DNA of 49,750 nt from the NCBI GenBank assembly GCA_026390735.1, contig JAPLFJ010000057.1:1-49750 (forward strand), in the 5' to 3' direction. Every line of letters begins with the position of its first letter. Position 1 is the first letter of the stretch. The notes under the pieces are model-generated. The model made no database searches. It saw nothing but the letters and a program-made list of their open reading frames with translations, and had not been told where the DNA came from. The translations under genes were made by a program, and so were the position numbers. This document shows, piece after piece, positions 35,118 through 43,419 of this stretch. Origin of the DNA: Ignavibacteriota bacterium (GTDB lineage Bacteria; Bacteroidota; Ignavibacteria; Tepidaquicellales; Tepidaquicellaceae).

Positions 35118-35969
35118 TTAATGCTTTATTTTTTTAAATTTAAATTTAACAGGTAACACTTCTACTGTTTTATCATTATACCAATCACTTTTTATTGGAT
35201 ACATATATAAGATATCTTGTTTAAATTCAAATTTATAACTATTCTCATTATAATATTTTGTGTTAATCTGATAATCTTGGGTCTCACTTTTAAACTCTTT
35301 AAAAGAAATAACATTAATACCAAAGATTGGTATACCCACAAAATCATATGCTATTTCATATTTCAAAATTTTTTCAAATCCTGCTATGAATCCATTTTTA
35401 TAAAAATGAAAATATTGACCCGAGATTATATCTTTGTATTCTCCTTCTATAACAGCACTATTTATTAATAAATCTATCTCATTATTTGCGGCATTATATT
35501 TTTCATTTTTTATATAGTACTCTTTTCCGGTTGAAAAATCGAATTCCAGTAATGTATCATTTATTAAACTCAATTTAACTCCAGATTCATTATAAGCAAC
35601 TTCCCCAGAAATAAGTAAATTTAAATTTGTGGTTATAAAAGATGAGCTTTTAGCTTCAAACAATAAATTACATCCATAACCTCCTTCATGAATATAAAAA
35701 CCTCCTAGGTAAGGTTTATCTGTTAACAAATTATCTTTTATTAGCCTAAAACCGAACCAGGTTATATGTATTTTGTCACCGATATAAGACCCAGGACTTT
35801 TTGATATCTGAATTGAATCAAGATAAGTTTTGTTCAGCCATAAACCGTCTAATCTTTCAGCTAATTCTATTTTATCCTTTTGTTTTTTATAAGTATCTGA
35901 CTGCGAATATATATTACGAACGCAAAGAAACATACATACAGATAGTATTAGAACAATATATTTTTTCAT
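35118..35969 (-). CDS. Exported protein of unknown function (283 aa)
   Basis: The product starts MKKYIVLILSVCMFLCVRNIYS, a signal peptide (the Cys residues are not in a good lipobox). The mature protein is beta-rich and aromatic (WFGFRLIKDNLL, YLGGFYIHEGGYGCNLLFEA, KFEFKQDILYMYPIKSDWY), like small lipocalin- or barrel-type envelope proteins. No family is recognised. Promoter cassette B lies ~95 bp upstream. Confidence 0.7.
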   Translation of the reverse strand: MKKYIVLILSVCMFLCVRNIYSQSDTYKKQKDKIELAERLDGLWLNKTYLDSIQISKSPGSYIGDKIHITWFGFRLIKDNLLTDKPYLGGFYIHEGGYGCNLLFEAKSSSFITTNLNLLISGEVAYNESGVKLSLINDTLLEFDFSTGKEYYIKNEKYNAANNEIDLLINSAVIEGEYKDIISGQYFHFYKNGFIAGFEKILKYEIAYDFVGIPIFGINVISFKEFKSETQDYQINTKYYNENSYKFEFKQDILYMYPIKSDWYNDKTVEVLPVKFKFKKIKH

Positions 35970-36061
35970 ACGTAAAGATTTATGTTATTCAAATAAATAT
36001 TTTAAACTTTCGTGGATACATTCGTTTTCTATTTATTAATTAAAGGTAGTTCCTTTAACCT

Positions 36062-36128
36062 GAGATTATTAATAGTAATGTAAATTATTCATTTGTGTTT
36101 TTAATTTAAAGGAATAAATATTTGAAGG
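36062..36128 (-). promoter_or_regulatory. Promoter cassette B
   Basis: Near-identical to cassettes A and C, with TAATTTAC at the -7 position. The -33 element reads TTTA instead of TTTG. It lies ~95 bp upstream of the 35118-35969 gene. Confidence 0.7.
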
Positions 36129-36213
36129 CGTAATAATATCGTGGGTGAAAAAACTATTGTTTATATTATATGATTTTCCTTCTCAGTTTTATATGATATA
36201 AAATATTTTATTG

Positions 36214-37257
36214 TTACTCAAAATACTCATAACTAATAGTTGTTTTTTTAATCGGTACGTTTGAGGCATTATAAGTAATATTTTCAATTTCGTTCCAATT
36301 GTTGTCATATTTAAATATTGAATATTCTAAAACCTCACCTTTTTCTCCGTATACTTCAGTTTTGATGGTTTCACCTTTAAACCCATAATAAGTTTTGTTA
36401 TGTTTAAAATTTTTAGAATCCTTATTTAATTCTTCTTTCTCAATCAGTCTAGTTTTTTCATCATATTTATATTTATCGCTTTCAAGCACTTCTTTCTTTT
36501 TCCCGTATTTTGTTTTACTTATAATGCTATCAAAATTATTATATAATATTTCTAAGTGTGATTGTAAGAGCATATTAAAATCATACTCATGTATATCTGT
36601 TAATCTTAATTTTTCATCATATGAATAAATTGATGATGCAAATATCATATTTAGATATGGCTGTTTAAGATAAACACTTTCTTCATTTATTATTTTATTC
36701 TTATCATTATAATGATAATTTATTTCAAAAAACGGTAATCCTTTTTCGGTTACAGATTCTTTTATTAAATTATTTTTATCTTTATAAAGAAAGGTTGACT
36801 TGGAAATACTCATAGGCTCCCACGTATTCAGTTCAACAAGATTCTCTAAAGTATCATACTTTAATGTTACTTTTTTTAAAGGTGTTTTCCCGTCTTGAAA
36901 TAATGTTCTTTCTTGAAAAACCATGTGTTCACCAGTATTATCATAATCTGTGCGATCAATAGACATAATTGTTCCATCATTCTGATAGAATATCGATTCT
37001 ATTAATTTACCTTTCGTATTAAATTTCTCAAAAAGTTTTATACCCAGACTATCGTATTTATTGTCAACGTATGTGTATTCGTAGTAGGAAAAGCTTTTCA
37101 CTTTGGATTTATGTCGTGCATAAACTTCACGCTCACGTTCATATCGAATAGTATTATCTTCCTTTTTACTAACTTCAGTTTTTGTTGCACAACTTAAAAT
37201 AAAGATATTCGAGAGAAATAGAATAATAATGCAGCTTTTGGTAAATAATGTTTTCAT
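36214..37257 (-). CDS. Lipoprotein with YD/RHS-like repeats
   Basis: 347 residues; MKTLFTKSCIIILFLSNIFILSCAT is a lipoprotein signal with lipobox LSC. The mature protein is a chain of ~20-residue beta-hairpin units with Y-D or Y-x-x-x-N turns (LKYDTLENLVELNTW, FLYKDKNNLIKESVTEKG, YHYNDKNKIINEESVY, YKYDEKTRLIEKEEL), resembling YD/RHS-type or MORN-like repeats. It is probably an outer-membrane-anchored beta-structure protein. It has its own promoter cassette C. Function is unknown. Confidence 0.75.
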   Translation of the reverse strand: MKTLFTKSCIIILFLSNIFILSCATKTEVSKKEDNTIRYEREREVYARHKSKVKSFSYYEYTYVDNKYDSLGIKLFEKFNTKGKLIESIFYQNDGTIMSIDRTDYDNTGEHMVFQERTLFQDGKTPLKKVTLKYDTLENLVELNTWEPMSISKSTFLYKDKNNLIKESVTEKGLPFFEINYHYNDKNKIINEESVYLKQPYLNMIFASSIYSYDEKLRLTDIHEYDFNMLLQSHLEILYNNFDSIISKTKYGKKKEVLESDKYKYDEKTRLIEKEELNKDSKNFKHNKTYYGFKGETIKTEVYGEKGEVLEYSIFKYDNNWNEIENITYNASNVPIKKTTISYEYFE

Positions 37258-37310
37258 GTCTGAAAATAATCGATTATAAAATGTATTCCAATCTCAACAA
37301 TCTATAAGTT

Positions 37311-37376
37311 GAGATTATTAATTCCATATAAATTATTCATTTATGTTTGTAAATCAAAGGGATAAATATTTGAGAG
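37311..37376 (-). promoter_or_regulatory. Promoter cassette C
   Basis: TTTG, 19 nt, TAATTTAT on the minus strand, ~55-120 bp upstream of the lipoprotein gene. AATCTCAAC and GTTGAGATT (37289-37317) form a perfect hairpin at the 5' end of the transcript. Confidence 0.75.
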
Positions 37377-38009
37377 TCAGGATAATTTTTGAGGGTGGAG
37401 ATACTCTTGGTTTTTTATTTAGGGGGAGGGGGAAGGTCTATTAGTTGAATCAAAAACACTCCGAATAGAAAAAATGCCAAATTATGAGCTTTTATTGATT
37501 AATTTCGGTTTTTTGACCCCCTTTATTAGAAGTGTCCAGTTATGCAGACGGAATTTTAAAGGAAAGTTTGATTTAAGGGCTATTTTGGCCGTTATTAAAT
37601 ATGTAGTGTGTTCAAACTTCTAAAATCGCTGAATTTTGGATTTTTAGTTGTTTAAGTATTAGTTATTGATTATCAGTAAATTAGTAGATGTGAATGCCCC
37701 TATAATGGCTCTATTAGCTATTTAGAAGACCGTGGCGGGCATTTAATAATCTGACCTATAGGAAGTACCCCTTTTTTTGTAAATAACTAAAAAAGCTTAA
37801 AAATAGCCTAGTTTTGAAACAAAATGAAAAATAAGTAAAAGTCTTAAAAAATAATCCGTTTCAAGCCTTTTACTTATAGTATATACTACTATTATATATA
37901 CTTATATATATCTTCTTTCTTATATCTTCCTTACTCCTTCTATCTCTAAGTATACACTTCAGCTTAATACCTCTTGCTTATCCCCATATATAGGGGAGTA
38001 ACTATAAAA
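37377..38009. other. Intergenic region downstream of the polymerase-like gene
   Basis: About 630 bases without a supported gene. It has an AT-rich alternating TATATA stretch at about 37877-37910 and a few short palindromic words. Because it borders the replication-like module it may hold regulatory or easily melted DNA, but nothing specific is demonstrated. Confidence 0.4.
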
Positions 38010-39461
38010 TCATGTGATTATAGGCTGTTTTCGCAGTCTTAGCCTGTAAAACTTCCTCATAACCTTAAAAAGCTCATCTTTATGCACTTTTTCAACTATG
38101 AACGAATCATGGATACAAAGTGCCAGGACCGGAGTCTTTTTAGTGGCAAAATACTTTAACACATCATTCGCTATTTTTGAGTCAAGATTTTGTAATTCCA
38201 TACCTTTCCTTTTGTAGAACAAATGAGATATGTGTTTGTTGTGGTTTTCAAATGCTTTTATCAAAGGTTTTAAACTTTCGTTCGTCATATCAACAAAATC
38301 ATCTTCAAGGTCATTTTTCTTTATATGTTTTCTTATAGCATGTAACGCTTTCTTTTCGCTATCGATATTAATACAAATCAAAGAAACAATTTTTAACAGG
38401 TTTCTCCATTTATCCTCTAAGCCGACTCTAACCATATATGGATCTTCAGGGGCATACTTACCAGACATATGATAAAGCATTCTCGGGTGTAATGCTTTGT
38501 AATCTAACTCTACAGTTTCGTTTCCGTTAATTGCCAGGTAAGGTCTTAATACTTTACTGATTTCACTTTCGACTCCCCAGTAGAACCTGCCCCCGTGTTC
38601 GTAATCAACATTGAATATTCTAACGAGAAATGTTTTACGAAGATTTACATTGTAAAGGCCGTTTGAATCAGGCCTTACTAAGTTTAAGTTTTCAAGTGCA
38701 TATTCCTGAATTTTCTTTTGGTATTTCTTGAATAATATCTCAGGTAAGTTTTTCAGACTTATATTAGAACTTTTTCTTACCTCATTATACTTGTTTAAGT
38801 CCTGTCTCATGGAATTCGTTTCAGGTGTATCGTCGTATTCTATTAAACATTTCTTTTTGGTGCGGACTACTTTTGATTCGGCTTCAATACCGGCTTCTAT
38901 TTCATTTTCAACAGTGAGCTTCTCTTCTTTTGGTATTTTCACACCTTTAGTTTTTACAATAGCCCCTTTGAGTTTGATTTTCTTCTTTTCCTTTACAACC
39001 TCATTAACCTTACCTCTAAGTAATATTACCTCTTTCGTCCGAAATATTACATTTTCCCGTGAATCAGTTAGTTCAATAAGGGTAAGTAGTTCTTTTGTAG
39101 GACTATAATGAGTAGCCTCGGTTTCGTTTTTATGTCCTTTGAGATGTTCAATTACGTACCTTGGTTTAAGCTTATCAATAAGGTCTTTAGTTAAGTCCTT
39201 ACTTATATTATCAAGTTTATATCGTTGAGGTATTCCGCTATAAAAGTTTTCACCTAATGGGATAGCTGTTTTGAATCCACAAATGTTGTTAGAATATAAA
39301 TTCTCTAAGATAGAAATTAATATCCTTCTTCTTTTGTCAATATGTTTCTGTTCAACCTTAAGTTCGATTATTAGAGCATCAGACAATTCAATCATTCTTG
39401 CATTATCTGAGGACATTCCGAAATCAATTAACTTAGAGCCTTCTCTTTTTCCTCTGTACAT
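38010..39461 (-). CDS. Polymerase-palm-like protein of the replication module
   Basis: 483 residues. The C-terminal half has RFYWGVESEISKVLRPYLAI, then ETVELDYKALHPRMLYHMSG, an acidic motif resembling the family A polymerase motif A (DYSxxExR), and near the end PVLALCIHDSFIVEKVHKDEL, resembling the His-Asp motif C. The middle is Lys/Glu-rich and low-complexity (residues ~150-200). Similar proteins of unknown function occur on plasmids and integrated elements. With the initiator-like genes next to it, a DNA-synthesis role in element replication is plausible but inferred. An alternative is another palm-fold or nuclease protein. Confidence 0.55.
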   Translation of the reverse strand: MYRGKREGSKLIDFGMSSDNARMIELSDALIIELKVEQKHIDKRRRILISILENLYSNNICGFKTAIPLGENFYSGIPQRYKLDNISKDLTKDLIDKLKPRYVIEHLKGHKNETEATHYSPTKELLTLIELTDSRENVIFRTKEVILLRGKVNEVVKEKKKIKLKGAIVKTKGVKIPKEEKLTVENEIEAGIEAESKVVRTKKKCLIEYDDTPETNSMRQDLNKYNEVRKSSNISLKNLPEILFKKYQKKIQEYALENLNLVRPDSNGLYNVNLRKTFLVRIFNVDYEHGGRFYWGVESEISKVLRPYLAINGNETVELDYKALHPRMLYHMSGKYAPEDPYMVRVGLEDKWRNLLKIVSLICINIDSEKKALHAIRKHIKKNDLEDDFVDMTNESLKPLIKAFENHNKHISHLFYKRKGMELQNLDSKIANDVLKYFATKKTPVLALCIHDSFIVEKVHKDELFKVMRKFYRLRLRKQPIIT

Positions 39462-39564
39462 TTAATTATTTCTTTTTGTAATATTAGCTTATTCAATATT
39501 GAAGTTAAATGAAAGAGTTTTAGTATAAACACCTTATTCAAGCTACTCCCAGAATATTAAAAAA

Positions 39565-39636
39565 CGCGCCTACGGGGATCTGTTAATATAAAGAGATTGT
39601 TTTAAACAGTTAAACAAAAGCAACGTAGGTGGCGCG
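39565..39636. repeat. 72-bp inverted repeat between replication genes
   Basis: CGCGCCTACG (39565-39574) pairs with CGTAGGTGGCGCG (39624-39636) with a small bulge, enclosing a second hairpin (TTGTTTTAA / TTAAACAA). It lies upstream of the polymerase-like gene and could be a structured RNA or a strand-specific origin. Confidence 0.55.
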
Positions 39637-39722
39637 AACACCTAAAAGCAAAGAACTAAAGAGTAAACCAAATTATCTCCTAAGCATGAAAAGAAAACAA
39701 ATGAAAAAAGAACAAAAAAACC

Positions 39723-39744
39723 ACGCTTCGAAGAAGCGTCTTTT
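39723..39744. terminator. Bidirectional hairpin terminator
   Basis: ACGCTTC-GAA-GAAGCGT is followed by TTTT on the plus strand and by a long T-run (complement of AAAAAAA) on the minus strand. Confidence 0.75.
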
Positions 39745-39858
39745 ATTATCTTATATCTATATATCTTTTAATATCTTATAGGAAAACTTCAAAGCGGCTA
39801 AAACCCTTAACAGTATTAGCTTTCAGCCGATTAAGACCTTCATATTTATATAGCTGCA

Positions 39859-39971
39859 CCCATACTATATTCAAGTAGCTCCCATACTTTAGGCATTATT
39901 ATTAAAGTAACTCCCATATCACTTTGTAGTAGGTCCCTTATACCCTCAAAATACACTAAAGCTAGTCCCAT
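39859..39971. other. Iteron-like phased repeats, candidate replication origin
   Basis: The pentamer CCCAT (one copy CCCTT) recurs at 39859, 39881, 39913, 39935 and 39967. Spacings are exactly 22, 32, 22 and 32 bp, two and three helical turns. On the minus strand the shared motif is ATGGGA(G/C)(C/T)TAC. The array sits directly after the initiator-like gene ending at 39976, in AT-rich DNA. Regular phasing next to a winged-helix initiator gene is the pattern of iteron origins. Confidence 0.65.
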
Positions 39972-39975
39972 GGTT

Positions 39976-40998
39976 TCAAGCTGCTATTATTGTATTATAA
40001 TACGATTCATTTTCAGGCTTATACTTCCCAAATATGTTAGGGTCGTAATATTTTGATGTTTTACCTTTTACTAATAAATCAGTACTTATAGTAGATTCTT
40101 CGGAGGTAGGTGAAACACCATCCCCGGTACACCAACCACCCACCGTGATTTTCTTCAATTTGTCATTGTAATAAATAACACAAATCATTTTGCCATCAAG
40201 AATTTTATTATAACCGATGAAACTTCTCGGGACCGAATCTCCAGAGTCATTTACATTCGTATCAATTATTTCTTTTGGTGATAGTTCGTTAGTAGTCATC
40301 AAAGAATCATTCTCTTCCTTCGTAAACCAGTGTTTCTCAGGGTCGTATATTTTCTTGTTCAGAGTAAATATCTTCCCAGGTTCAACTTTAATGTAACCTG
40401 TATAACTCAAAACACCAAGCAGAACCTTTAATACTTTATGGTCTATACCTAACGTTCTTTCAAGGGATGTCTGTGTTAAACTGGATTCCAAAAGTGGCTC
40501 TTTCTTGAGCAAGCAGTGTCTATTACTTACTATCAAATAGTAATAAACTATCAAACACTTAATTATCAATATCTTGTATTTACCAATCGGAAGAATCTCC
40601 CTTTTGATTAATGACAGCATATCATCAAAGGCATTTTGATAGAAAAGGATAAATTGTGTGTACTTGGTGGCTGCTTCAATATCAACTTTTTGGAACTTAG
40701 TTAAATATATACTTTCATCTACTAATTGATACTTTCTTTGCTTCTTTATTAATAGTCCTGCTGTCTCTAATTCATTTAACGCTTCATAAATGGTCGCAGG
40801 AGTAGTAACATAATAATCTGCCAAAGTCTTTACGTCCACTGTAAATGTCTTATGTGGTGCTTTTTCAAGATAGTATTTGTATTTAAATTTTAATGCCAAG
40901 TAAACCCAAGGTGTATACGCTGAGGTAAACACTTCAAATTCATCGAATAAGAATTCCGGTTTAATTTTAATGTAGTATGTGTCTTTTATCTGTTTCAT
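39976..40998 (-). CDS. Winged-helix replication-initiator-like protein
   Basis: 340 residues. The N-terminal ~110 residues form a winged-helix domain (WVYLALKFKYKYYL ... VDVKTLADYYVTTPATIYEALNELETAGLLIKK), the layout of plasmid initiators and DnaD-like proteins. A second winged-helix-like segment is at ~165-215 (SLTQTSLERTLGIDHKVLKVLLGVLSYTGYI). The C-terminal ~120 residues are less structured. The candidate iterons lie right after its stop codon, so it is the natural candidate for the protein that binds them. A transcription regulator is the alternative. Confidence 0.65.
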   Translation of the reverse strand: MKQIKDTYYIKIKPEFLFDEFEVFTSAYTPWVYLALKFKYKYYLEKAPHKTFTVDVKTLADYYVTTPATIYEALNELETAGLLIKKQRKYQLVDESIYLTKFQKVDIEAATKYTQFILFYQNAFDDMLSLIKREILPIGKYKILIIKCLIVYYYLIVSNRHCLLKKEPLLESSLTQTSLERTLGIDHKVLKVLLGVLSYTGYIKVEPGKIFTLNKKIYDPEKHWFTKEENDSLMTTNELSPKEIIDTNVNDSGDSVPRSFIGYNKILDGKMICVIYYNDKLKKITVGGWCTGDGVSPTSEESTISTDLLVKGKTSKYYDPNIFGKYKPENESYYNTIIAA

Positions 40999-41026
40999 AT
41001 ATATTAATTGTTTTTAGGTTTTAGGG

Positions 41027-41458
41027 TTATTGTAATTCTTCATCAGCGAAATTAAATGACAGTGTTTTAGTAAAAGAAACTATATGGTATTCTGAGTGAT
41101 AACTCTCAATTAAAGCATCATTATTCACCAGTACCATAAAACACGCCGAATGGCTAGGCTCTAACCAGTCTACCTTCTCTATCAACCCAACCGTAATTAA
41201 CTCCTTAATCGCCTTCCTGAAAATATTTCTACAAACCTTATACTCTTTGATTAATCGCCCAACATTAACTTCCACAGGAAGGGCTAACTTAAATCGCCCC
41301 TCGTTATTATTCCAATTCAGGTACATCAACCGTTGTTTTAAAATGAGATATAAATATTTTGAAAAATAGCATTTAAAATTAATCTCCTGTAGTTTGTCCG
41401 AATATTCCACCTCACAATTATCCATAATGTATTTCAATCTCTCAGCTTTCTTATTCAT
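41027..41458 (-). CDS. Winged-helix DNA-binding protein
   Basis: 143 residues, one domain. LYLILKQRLMYLNW and VGRLIKEYKVCRNIFRKAIKELITVGLIEKVDW give the helix-turn-helix and the end of the wing, similar to the N-terminal domain of the 340-aa initiator-like neighbour 28 bp downstream. It is probably a small replication or copy-control regulator. It overlaps the preceding gene by 8 bp, so the three genes form an operon. Confidence 0.65.
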   Translation of the reverse strand: MNKKAERLKYIMDNCEVEYSDKLQEINFKCYFSKYLYLILKQRLMYLNWNNNEGRFKLALPVEVNVGRLIKEYKVCRNIFRKAIKELITVGLIEKVDWLEPSHSACFMVLVNNDALIESYHSEYHIVSFTKTLSFNFADEELQ

Positions 41459-41639
41459 AATATTCCTCCTCTTCTCCGACGTCTTTGTTTAAGAGGTCAT
41501 AATATATCTTTAAATATTCGTAATAACGTCTTTGTTGAAGCACCTCTCCGAATTGCTTCATAATTTCCTTGATTTGATTACGTGCCATTCTGGCTTGTTC
41601 TATATCCTCGTATTCATAAATCGGTGATTGGTCTTTCAT
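41451..41639 (-). CDS. Small helical protein (62 aa), first gene of the replication operon
   Basis: MKDQSPIYEYEDIEQARMARN followed by an amphipathic helix and an acidic EEEEYYE tail. It overlaps the next gene by 8 bp. No family is recognised. The tight coupling suggests a regulatory partner of the winged-helix proteins. Confidence 0.55.
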   Translation of the reverse strand: MKDQSPIYEYEDIEQARMARNQIKEIMKQFGEVLQQRRYYEYLKIYYDLLNKDVGEEEEYYE

Positions 41640-41721
41640 TTTTATTTCTCCTTATATTTAAGTTATAAGGATAATTACTATTTGACACTATTGGAACAAA
41701 ATGGGTCAAAATGAAATAAGG

Positions 41722-41947
41722 TTAGGATTTGATAGAAGCATTAAGTTTACGGGCTTCAGTAATAATAGGCCCTAACTCGGTCTCTAAGTGTGGGTTTAAA
41801 TGAGTTGCGGATTCTAAATCAACTAGAGCTAATGAATATTTCTCGGTTTTAAAATATGCCATGCCTCTGTAATGATAAACATCTACATTATCTTTATCGA
41901 TTTTGTCGGCTTTTTAAATCTTCAATGGTCGAGCGGTTATCACCCAT
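41722..41947 (-). pseudogene. Degraded TPR-protein fragment with a frameshift
   Basis: On the minus strand one frame reads ADKIDKDNVDVYHYRGMAYF then EKYSLALVDLESATHLNP, a clear tetratricopeptide repeat. The upstream part (MGDNRSTIEDLK) is in another frame and ends soon after a run of A residues. Restoring about two bases there would join them as a second TPR helix. It is the remnant of a longer gene. Confidence 0.7.
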
Positions 41948-42059
41948 AATAACAAAACAAGTAATTGAGATTAAGATCCTTTGTTTATAATATTAAGAGT
42001 GATTAAATTAATATATTAATTATTAAAGGATTAATCTATAAATTACTAATATATTAAAA

Positions 42060-42734
42060 ATGAAATCATATTTAGTAACTATGCCAAACAAAAAAGTTAA
42101 ACCAGATAATTTAGAGAATTCTCAAGGAAAGAATATAAATTATTCTATCTTGTACCAAAAACTTAAGAAAACACATAATGAAAATGAAAAATATGATTGT
42201 CTTAAAAGGGAGTTCATTCAAGATGATAAAGATTATAGCGAGGTTTTTGAGGCAATATCTGTGAAGGCTAACTTACTAGATTCATCAGAACTTCAAGAAT
42301 TATATGAATGTACAATTACTTTAAATAGAGAAGAAGACTTCTTGTTGGCCAAATATATTAGAAAAACAACGAAAGACACTTTTTGGAGATATGTTACAGG
42401 GTTTTTTAAAGTGGCTACTTTCAAACCAGTATTTGATCACCATAATAGAACAGTGTTGGTTGTTAAAGATGAAAATGAATATTTGAAAGAATTGATGGAG
42501 AAAAAAGATAAAAAGGGAGGTCAGTATGCAGACGTATTTTACGATATATTAAAATTAACAAAAGATGGAATGAATGAAAAAGATGCTGTTATCGATGTCA
42601 CGAATAATTATGTTAATAAAGGTAAAAATAAATATTTACAAAAATTGTACATCAAAAACAATAATAACTTACAAAAGTTAGTTGATGAAATCTGGGTACG
42701 ATATCGTACCTATAAGAAAAGACATGAATGGTAA
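42060..42734 (+). CDS. Hypothetical protein (224 aa)
   Basis: The product starts MKSYLVTMPNKKVKP (an internal Met at residue 8 is another possible start). It is mainly helical and hydrophilic: a charged N-terminus, a middle with TTKDTFWRYVTGFFKVATFKPVFD, and a basic C-terminal helix ending VRYRTYKKRHEW. No family is recognised. A perfect 16-bp palindrome, GGTACGATATCGTACC, lies inside the last codons (42695-42710). It is the first rightward gene after the replication module. Confidence 0.6.
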   Translation: MKSYLVTMPNKKVKPDNLENSQGKNINYSILYQKLKKTHNENEKYDCLKREFIQDDKDYSEVFEAISVKANLLDSSELQELYECTITLNREEDFLLAKYIRKTTKDTFWRYVTGFFKVATFKPVFDHHNRTVLVVKDENEYLKELMEKKDKKGGQYADVFYDILKLTKDGMNEKDAVIDVTNNYVNKGKNKYLQKLYIKNNNNLQKLVDEIWVRYRTYKKRHEW

Positions 42735-42811
42735 TGTATCACATTGATACATAAATGTAATTTAAGGCTTATCTCATAACTCCTATTTTACTCGTAGTAG
42801 AAAACAAAACT

Positions 42812-43129
42812 ATGAGTAAAAATATACTAAATATTGATTTTACAAAGATTGCTGAATTAAGCAAGAACTATCCATCGTTCAAACAAGCATTAAATGTAGC
42901 TCGTTTCCAAAGGCTATCAGTTCTACTTACAAGTAAGTCTGGTTTTGGGAAAGAGAGCCATACTCATTGTATTCACCAGAATTCTCCAAAAGTTAAAAAA
43001 CCATTTAAGACAATAAATGCTTCTGCACTTCCTGAACACTTTCTTAAATCAGAATTATTTGGGCATATAAACTGTGCTTATACAGGAGCATTTAAGAAGC
43101 ATGGCGGATTATTTAAAGAAGCCAAATGA
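42812..43129 (+). pseudogene. Truncated sigma-54 activator AAA+ domain
   Basis: 105 codons. LSVLLTSKSGFGKES is the Walker A region (GESGTGKE altered), IHQNSPKVKKPFKTINASALP is the conserved stretch after it, and SELFGHINCAYTGAFKKHGGLF contains the GAFTGA loop as AYTGAF. The frame stops right after KEAK, before Walker B, sensor I and the DNA-binding domain. The usual family length is >400 residues. The Walker A changes and truncation suggest a dead fragment, although a stand-alone small protein cannot be excluded. Confidence 0.75.
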
Positions 43130-43419
43130 ATATATTGTGGCACAAGAATTGAATGTATTATATACAAATCGATAAAGTAGTTTTAAAGATTTTATTTGTT
43201 ATTTGACATAGTTTAGTTAGAAGAAAAAGTTAGCTGCTTTAATGTATTATAGTTTAAGCAGCGAAACAATCTTCACAGATAATTAAACAACTCGTGTAGC
43301 TTGCCCTAATGGTGATCATTATAAGGTTTAGAATAAATCGTTGGTAAGACGAATATACTTACCCCCGTCAGCATCTGGGCAAAGATGCATCTTATGAAAA
43401 CCATTTAAAAATAACAAAA
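43130..43419 (+). promoter_or_regulatory. Intergenic region preceding the GHKL ATPase operon
   Basis: It contains TTATTTGACATAG (TTGACA-like, about 43198-43210) and a hairpin GCATC...GATGC at about 43370-43388, just upstream of the first gene. It probably holds the promoter and 5' leader of the rightward operon. No gene is seen. Confidence 0.4.

Noticed and set aside
37877-37910. Alternating TATA stretch considered as a CRISPR leader or origin
   Set aside because: No direct repeat-spacer pattern exists anywhere in the window, and the stretch has no phased motifs like the iterons at 39859-39971.
42695-42710. Perfect palindrome GGTACGATATCGTACC as an operator or partition site
   Set aside because: It is a single copy inside coding sequence near the gene end. 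It is noteworthy, but there is no second copy or nearby DNA-binding gene to support a function.
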